From positions 496,001-560,000 of the forward strand of contig NZ_BBOM01000009.1 of the NCBI RefSeq assembly GCF_000974485.1: DNA of 64,000 bases, written 5' to 3'. The stretch is from Streptomyces sp. NBRC 109706. GTDB taxonomy: Bacteria; Actinomycetota; Actinomycetes; Streptomycetales; Streptomycetaceae. Positions 59,539 to 64,000 of the stretch are shown piece by piece (position 1 is the stretch's first letter; each line of letters begins with the position of its first letter). The notes beneath the pieces are model-generated. The model saw only the letters and a list, made by a program, of their open reading frames with translations, did no database searches and had not been told where the DNA came from. Both the position numbers and the translations under genes were made by a program.

Positions 59539-60666
59539 TCAGGCGAACGGGCTGTCGGCGCCGGCCGCCGCCGGCTTGGCGACCCGGCCGGCGCAGCAGC
59601 CGGACGGGCACAGATCGTGGCTGGGGCCACGTCCGCCCAGCGCGGGCCGGTCGGGCGCCTGGCCGCGCTCGGTGGCCGCGCGCTCCAGCACCAGCTCCCG
59701 CAGCGCGGTGACAAAGCGCGGGTGGGCGCCGACGGTGGCCGACCTGACGGCGGCGATGCCCAGCTTCTCGGCGGTGTCCAGCGCCTCCGTGTCGAGGTCG
59801 AAGCGGACCTCCATATGGTCGGAGACAAAGCCGAGCGGCACCAGCACCACCGAGGTCATGCCCTCGTCGCGCAGCTCCCGCAACCGGTCGTTGACATCGG
59901 GCTCCAGCCAGGGGATCCGGGGCGAGCCGCTGCGCGACTGGTAGACCAGCTCCCAGTCGCGCTCGACGCCGGTCTCCTCGCGCAGCCGTTCGGCGATCAC
60001 CCGGGCCGCGTCCAGGTGCTGCGCCACATAGGCACCGCCGGGCCCGTGTTCGAGTGGCGGTCCGGAGAACTCGGCGGCCGAGTCCGGGATGGAGTGCGTG
60101 CAGAACAGCAGTCCGGCGCCGTCCCGCGCGGTGGCCGGCAGCTGCTCCAGGGCCTGGCGCACGCCCTCCACCATGGTCTCCAGAAAACCAGGATGGTTGT
60201 AGTACAGCCGGAGCTTGTCCACCCGGGGCAGCGGCAGTCCCTCCTCGCGCAGGGTCCCGAGCGCCGCCGCCAGGTCCTCCCGGTACTGGCGGCAGCCGGA
60301 GTAGGAGGCGTAGGCGCTGGTGGCCAGGACGAGCACCCGGCGCCGACCGTCCCCGGTCATCTCCCGCAGGGTGTCGGTGAGATACGGGGACCAGTTGCGG
60401 TTGCCCCAGTACACCGGCAGGTCCAGGCCGTGCGCGGCGAAGTCCTCGCGCAGCGCGGCCAGCAGCGCGCGGTTCTGCTCGTTGATCGGGCTGACGCCGC
60501 CGAACAGGTGATAGTGGGCGCCGACCTCGGCGAGACGTTCCCTGGGGATGCCCCGGCCCCTGGTGACGTTCTCCAGGAACGGCAGGACGTCGTCCGGGCC
60601 CTCGGGGCCGCCGAAGGAGAGCAGCAGCAGGGCGTCATAGGGCTGGGCAGTGAGCACACCTTCCAT
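59539..60666 (-). CDS. hemH: Ferrochelatase (coproporphyrin-type, actinobacterial)
   Basis: A 375-aa ferrochelatase. It has LLLLSFGGPEGPDDV near the N terminus, the catalytic His in FCTHSIPDS, YQSRSGSP and the Glu in PLGFVSDHMEV. The C-terminal tail DLCPSGCCAG holds three Cys that could bind a 2Fe-2S cluster, as in other actinobacterial enzymes. Actinobacterial members insert iron into coproporphyrin III (gene also called cpfC). The ATG at 60666 starts the conserved region. Upstream sequence belongs to the next gene's Pro-rich tail. Confidence 0.93.
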   Translation of the reverse strand: MEGVLTAQPYDALLLLSFGGPEGPDDVLPFLENVTRGRGIPRERLAEVGAHYHLFGGVSPINEQNRALLAALREDFAAHGLDLPVYWGNRNWSPYLTDTLREMTGDGRRRVLVLATSAYASYSGCRQYREDLAAALGTLREEGLPLPRVDKLRLYYNHPGFLETMVEGVRQALEQLPATARDGAGLLFCTHSIPDSAAEFSGPPLEHGPGGAYVAQHLDAARVIAERLREETGVERDWELVYQSRSGSPRIPWLEPDVNDRLRELRDEGMTSVVLVPLGFVSDHMEVRFDLDTEALDTAEKLGIAAVRSATVGAHPRFVTALRELVLERAATERGQAPDRPALGGRGPSHDLCPSGCCAGRVAKPAAAGADSPFA

Positions 60667-60682
60667 GCCCGCGATCCTGCCA

Positions 60683-61474
60683 CTAGCCGGTCGGCGGTTC
60701 GGCGGCGCCATCCCCGGTCGGGCCGGTCGGGGCCGGGGGCGCGGAGGGGGCCGGCGCCTCGGGTTCGGTGGGTTCGGTGGGTTCGGTCGACTCGGGCTCC
60801 GTCGGTTCGGCGTCCGGGGTCGACGGGGTGCTCGGGGTGGTGCCGGGCGTCTCGGGGTCGGTCGGCCGGGACGACTCGGGCGCGGCGGGCTCCGTCTCCC
60901 CATCCGTCGGCCGGTCCTGCTCCTGCTCCTGCTCGGCGTCCTCCGTTCCGGTCCCGGTCCCGGCCGGCTCGGTCCCGCCGTCCCCCTGGCCTGCGTCCCG
61001 GTCGTCGCGGCCGAACAGCTCGCCGACCGAGGTGCCGCCGCCCCGGTCGTCCCCCCACCAGCCGGCGAAGGAGGATCCCGAGGCCAGCTCGATCCCGGTG
61101 ATCGTGGCCATGGCGAGCGCGAAGACGCCGAGGGCCGCCGCCAGCCGGCGCCTCGGCCGGCCGGGACGCCGGCGCGGCGGGTTCGGCCGCGCCGTGGCGG
61201 GCGCCGGGGCCGTGGCGGGCGCCGGCCGTCGGCGGTCCAGCAGGTGCTGGGCGACGGGCCCGCCCGCGGTGGCGACCACGCTGATCAGCCCGGCGCCGAT
61301 CACCGTCCCGTAGACCCCGAGCCCGGAGGCCAGCAGCGCTCCCGTGACGGTCGCCGCCGCGCTGGCCACCACCTGGGCCCAGGTCAGCTCGATGCGCGGA
61401 CGCCGGGTCGGCTCCCGGCCGGCTCCGCTGCCCGGAGCCGGCTCGTCCGCGTTCTTTACCTTCGCTTCGACCAT
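60683..61474 (-). CDS. Membrane protein with acidic Pro/Glu/Thr-rich tail
   Basis: A 263-aa protein. Two hydrophobic helices (about 35-75) are followed by a basic loop, a third helix (about 115-135), and a long C-terminal region (about 150-263) rich in Glu, Pro and Thr with repeats such as TEPTEPTEPE. The tail is probably disordered and outside the membrane. I do not recognise a family. The ATG at 61474 begins MVEAKVK. An ATG 18 nt earlier is possible. It ends 17 nt before the ferrochelatase ATG, so the two may be co-transcribed. Confidence 0.7.
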   Translation of the reverse strand: MVEAKVKNADEPAPGSGAGREPTRRPRIELTWAQVVASAAATVTGALLASGLGVYGTVIGAGLISVVATAGGPVAQHLLDRRRPAPATAPAPATARPNPPRRRPGRPRRRLAAALGVFALAMATITGIELASGSSFAGWWGDDRGGGTSVGELFGRDDRDAGQGDGGTEPAGTGTGTEDAEQEQEQDRPTDGETEPAAPESSRPTDPETPGTTPSTPSTPDAEPTEPESTEPTEPTEPEAPAPSAPPAPTGPTGDGAAEPPTG

Positions 61475-61891
61475 TCGCCTCAACCTGCACACTCTTCACA
61501 CTGGACCCACGTGAATGACCCAGGAAGAGGGCAGAAAGTTCCGAATTCGGGGGTTCTGTGAGACTTACCACCCGGGACGGCACCGGATCGGTTCGTCAAC
61601 TCCCTTACGGGTGGAGAACTTCGACCGCGTGACGCCACCCCACATGGCCCTAATGGAGTAGTGTGACCACACCTGGTCTCGGCTCCATCCGCTCCGTGCG
61701 GCGCACCACGCTCGCGCCGGTCACCGCACGTGGCAAAGTGGCGACTGTGCCATAACATCGGTGTCAGGCCACGGCCCGACACGCCGGGCAAGTCGGCAAG
61801 GTTGTGGCAGGCTGCGCCCGGGCAAGTCACACTCGTCTGGCAGGAAGCAGCGACGTAGGTGACGTCGGCAGGCACCACCCGGGAGGTCCTC
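61475..61891. other. Divergent intergenic region before sepH
   Basis: 417 bp without a gene, between the minus-strand membrane protein and sepH. It holds both promoters. AT-rich spots are near 61,530-61,570 and 61,650-61,670 (CCTAATGGAGTAGTGTGACC). No clear -35/-10 pair and no hairpin strong enough to call. Confidence 0.35.
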
Positions 61892-62917
61892 GTGCCCGAA
61901 CTGCGTGTCGTGGCCGTGAGCAATGACGGCACACGCTTGGTGTTGAAGGCTGCCGACAACACGGAATACACCCTTCCGATCGACGAGCGGCTTCGCGCCG
62001 CCGTGCGCAACGACCGCGCTCGGCTCGGCCAGATCGAGATCGAGGTGGAGAACCACCTCCGCCCCAGAGACATCCAGGCGCGGATACGAGCCGGCGCGAC
62101 GGCCGAGGAGGTCGCCCAGTTCGCCGGCATCCCGGTGGACCGGGTGCGCAGGTTCGAGGGTCCGGTGCTCGCCGAGCGCGCGTTCATGGCGGAGCGGGCC
62201 CGCAAGACGGCCCTGCGCCGCCCCGGCGAGACGGCCGGGCCGCAGCTGGGCGAGGCGGTCGCCGAGCGGCTGATGCTGCGCGGCGCGGACAAGGACGCCG
62301 TCCGCTGGGACTCCTGGCGCCGCGACGACGGCACCTGGGAGGTCCTGCTGGTCTACCGGGTCGCCGGCGAGACGCACTCGGCGAGCTGGATGTACGACCC
62401 GCCGCGCCGTCTGGTGCAGGCCGTGGACGACGAGGCCAGGTCGCTGCTGGGCGAGACGGACGACACGCCCGAGCCGAGCACGCCGTTCGTCCCGCGCATC
62501 GCCCGGCTCCCCCGGGAGAGCGAGCGCCCGCACGGCCGGAGCAGCCCCGAGCCCGCCCCCCGGGTGGACAACGACACGGACTCGCTGACCAGCCTGCTGG
62601 AGGCGGTGCCCAGCTTCCGCGGCGATCTGGTGGTGCCCGAGTCGCCGGCCCCCGCGGCCGGCGTCGAGGACGAGCCGGAGGTGCCGGCGGCGAGTGAGGA
62701 GAGCCCGGCGGCCAGGGGCCAGGCCGCTTCGGCCGGCGGCGCCGGCTCCACCTACGCCGATGTCCTGATGCCGCGTTCGGTCGGCGGCCACCGGGACCGG
62801 CTGACCGGCACCACCGACCGGCAGGCCGAGGCCGACGGGGTGCGGCCGGGGCGCCGCGCCGCGGTGCCGAGTTGGGACGAGATCGTCTTCGGCACCCGCC
62901 GCAAGAAGAAGGACTGA
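61892..62917 (+). CDS. sepH: Septation protein SepH (DUF3071)
   Basis: A 341-aa protein. The N-terminal DUF3071 domain (about 1-165) has a helix-turn-helix-like element (RPRDIQARIRAGATAEEV). The C-terminal half is acidic, Pro/Ala/Ser-rich and disordered, ending SWDEIVFGTRRKKKD. It matches SepH, which binds FtsZ and stimulates Z-ring assembly in actinobacteria. GTG start at 61892 with GGGAGG 5 nt upstream. A longer frame upstream is not homologous. Confidence 0.93.
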   Translation: MPELRVVAVSNDGTRLVLKAADNTEYTLPIDERLRAAVRNDRARLGQIEIEVENHLRPRDIQARIRAGATAEEVAQFAGIPVDRVRRFEGPVLAERAFMAERARKTALRRPGETAGPQLGEAVAERLMLRGADKDAVRWDSWRRDDGTWEVLLVYRVAGETHSASWMYDPPRRLVQAVDDEARSLLGETDDTPEPSTPFVPRIARLPRESERPHGRSSPEPAPRVDNDTDSLTSLLEAVPSFRGDLVVPESPAPAAGVEDEPEVPAASEESPAARGQAASAGGAGSTYADVLMPRSVGGHRDRLTGTTDRQAEADGVRPGRRAAVPSWDEIVFGTRRKKKD

Positions 62918-62920
62918 GCG

Positions 62921-62954
62921 GGGCCGGCGGGGCTGTGTCCGGCCCCGCCGGCCC
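62921..62954. terminator. Bidirectional hairpin between sepH and sulfurtransferase genes
   Basis: GGGCCGGCGGGGC (62,921-62,933) pairs perfectly with GGCCCCGCCGGCCC (62,942-62,954 using 13 bp), leaving an 8-nt loop. It sits between convergent stops. Confidence 0.75.
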
Positions 62955-62960
62955 TGACGG

Positions 62961-63800
62961 TCAGCCCGGCTCGGGGCCCGTGGCGACGGGCCGGCCCGTC
63001 CCGGCGGTCCACTCGCTCCAGGAGCCCGGGTAGAGCGCCGCCCGGACGCCGGCCACCTCAAGGGCCAACACCTGGTGGGCCGCCGACACCCCCGAACCGC
63101 AGTAGACCCCCACCTCGGTGCCCGGCGCCGCGCCCAAGGCCGCAAAGCGGTCGGCGAGTTCGGCGGCGGGCCGCAGCAGGCCGTCGGGCGCCACGTTCTC
63201 CGTTGTCGGCGCCGAGACCGCGCCGGGGATGTGCCCGGCCACGGGGTCGAGCGGCTCCACCTCGCCCCGGTAGCGCTCCCCCGCCCTGGCGTCCAGCAGC
63301 AGTCCCTCCCTGGCCAGCCGGGCCGCGCCGGCCGCGTCGAGCACCGGGAGACCGCCGGGCGTCGGCACGAAGTCCCCCTCGGCCGGCTGCGGTTCCTCGG
63401 TGCTCAGCGGGCCCGTCCAGGCGTCCAGACCGCCGTCCAGCACCCGCACCACGGGATGCCCGGCCCAACGCAGCAGCCACCAGGCCCGCGCCGCCGCCCA
63501 ACCGTCCCCGGCGTCGTAGACCACCACCGGACGGCCCAGGGACACGCCGGCGCGGCGCATGGCCGCGCCGAAGATCTCCAGGTCCGGCAGCGGGTGCCGG
63601 CCGGCGTCGCCCGGCGGTCCCGCCAACTCCGTCGGCAGGTCGACATAGACCGCGCCCGGCAGGTGTCCCGCCGCGTACAGCGGGCGGCCGGGCGGGCCGC
63701 CCAGGCGCCAGCGGACGTCGAGCAGCACGGGCCGTTCGGACGGCGGGGTTCCGGGGGCGGTGGCGGCGGCGAGTTCCGCTGCCGGGATGATCGCAGTCAT
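62961..63800 (-). CDS. Thiosulfate/3-mercaptopyruvate sulfurtransferase (two-domain rhodanese)
   Basis: A 279-aa two-domain rhodanese. The first domain (about 1-135) is non-catalytic. The second (about 150-275) has the active-site Cys in YCGSGVSAAHQ, the CGSGV-type loop of mercaptopyruvate or thiosulfate sulfurtransferases. It moves sulfane sulfur from a donor to a thiol or cyanide acceptor. ATG at 63800. Divergent from the VOC gene. Confidence 0.92.
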   Translation of the reverse strand: MTAIIPAAELAAATAPGTPPSERPVLLDVRWRLGGPPGRPLYAAGHLPGAVYVDLPTELAGPPGDAGRHPLPDLEIFGAAMRRAGVSLGRPVVVYDAGDGWAAARAWWLLRWAGHPVVRVLDGGLDAWTGPLSTEEPQPAEGDFVPTPGGLPVLDAAGAARLAREGLLLDARAGERYRGEVEPLDPVAGHIPGAVSAPTTENVAPDGLLRPAAELADRFAALGAAPGTEVGVYCGSGVSAAHQVLALEVAGVRAALYPGSWSEWTAGTGRPVATGPEPG

Positions 63801-63884
63801 GGCCCCATTGTCCCCGCGGGCGGGGGAGACTTGTTCGGAGCACCAGGGGGCAGGGGTGCGGATGGGTATCGAGGAGGGAGCAGG

Positions 63885-64000
63885 ATGACCGAGGCAGCGA
63901 GTCCCCCGACGTCCGGGACGCACCGCTGGGTAAGTCTGATGGTCCGTGACCTGACGACGGCTCAGCGGTTCTATGGGGAGCTGTTCGGCTGGGAGTTCGA
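63885..64000 (+). CDS. VOC/glyoxalase-family protein, N-terminal fragment
   Basis: The first 38 residues of a protein leaving the right edge. RWVSLMVRDLTTAQRFYGE and ELFGWEF are the opening strand and helix of the vicinal oxygen chelate (glyoxalase/bleomycin-resistance) fold. GAGGAGGG precedes the ATG. Substrate unknown. Confidence 0.8.
   Translation, partial: MTEAASPPTSGTHRWVSLMVRDLTTAQRFYGELFGWEF

Overview
The window is high-GC actinobacterial DNA. Third codon positions are strongly G/C, GTG and TTG starts are common, and purine-rich Shine-Dalgarno sites are easy to find. The housekeeping genes on the right (cutRS, ferrochelatase, dut, sepH, DUF3093/DUF3159/DUF3710/DUF4193 families) have the content and order expected of a Streptomyces or close relative. 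No tRNA, rRNA, CRISPR array or transposase was recognised.

Left part (1-12.7 kb, all minus strand): a type VII secretion (ESX-like) locus. In transcription order it holds two WXG100-like proteins, an EspC-like small protein, a Gly-rich PPE-like protein, another small protein, a large 839-aa protein that I do not recognise, then eccC, eccD, mycP and the start of eccB. Next come an AfsR-type SARP regulator (12.9-15.6 kb), an MFS exporter (15.8-17.1 kb) and an aldo/keto reductase (17.1-18.1 kb).

Middle part (18.2-44.3 kb): a hybrid nonribosomal peptide / type II polyketide gene cluster. It contains a flavin reductase fused to a YbaK-type deacylase domain and one NRPS module (partial C, then A-PCP-E). 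It also has the 4-hydroxyphenylglycine (Hpg) pathway (remnant hmaS, fused hmo-hpgT, prephenate dehydrogenase), a one-domain LysR regulator, an ABC1 kinase and an MbtH protein. A tightly coupled type II PKS operon follows: DsbA-like isomerase, ketoreductase, two hot-dog dehydratases, two ACPs, two KS with Cys and two KS-like proteins without it, a double hot-dog thioesterase and an alpha/beta hydrolase. The cluster ends with a type II thioesterase, an IclR regulator and two tandem paralogous LuxR-type regulators across a 1.2-kb gene-free region. The set resembles systems that build a polyene or cinnamoyl-type acyl starter on discrete ACPs and hand it to an NRPS making an Hpg-containing lipopeptide. 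This is inference.

The most important structural point is near 23,385. The NRPS gene (minus) and hmaS (plus) both lack their 5' parts and abut at the same point. Either a large internal piece of the cluster, probably including the rest of the NRPS, has been deleted or rearranged, or the assembly is misjoined there.

Right part (44.5-64 kb): core genes. These are a polyprenyl diphosphate synthase, a TrmA-type RNA methyltransferase, two TrkA-type K+ channel regulators, DUF3159 and OB-fold proteins, KdpE/KdpD without kdpFABC, DUF3710, dUTPase, DUF3093, DUF4193, CutS/CutR, an inositol monophosphatase, a ferrochelatase, the septation protein SepH, a rhodanese-type sulfurtransferase and the start of a VOC protein. 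Several convergent pairs are separated by strong GC-rich hairpins or overlap at their stop codons.
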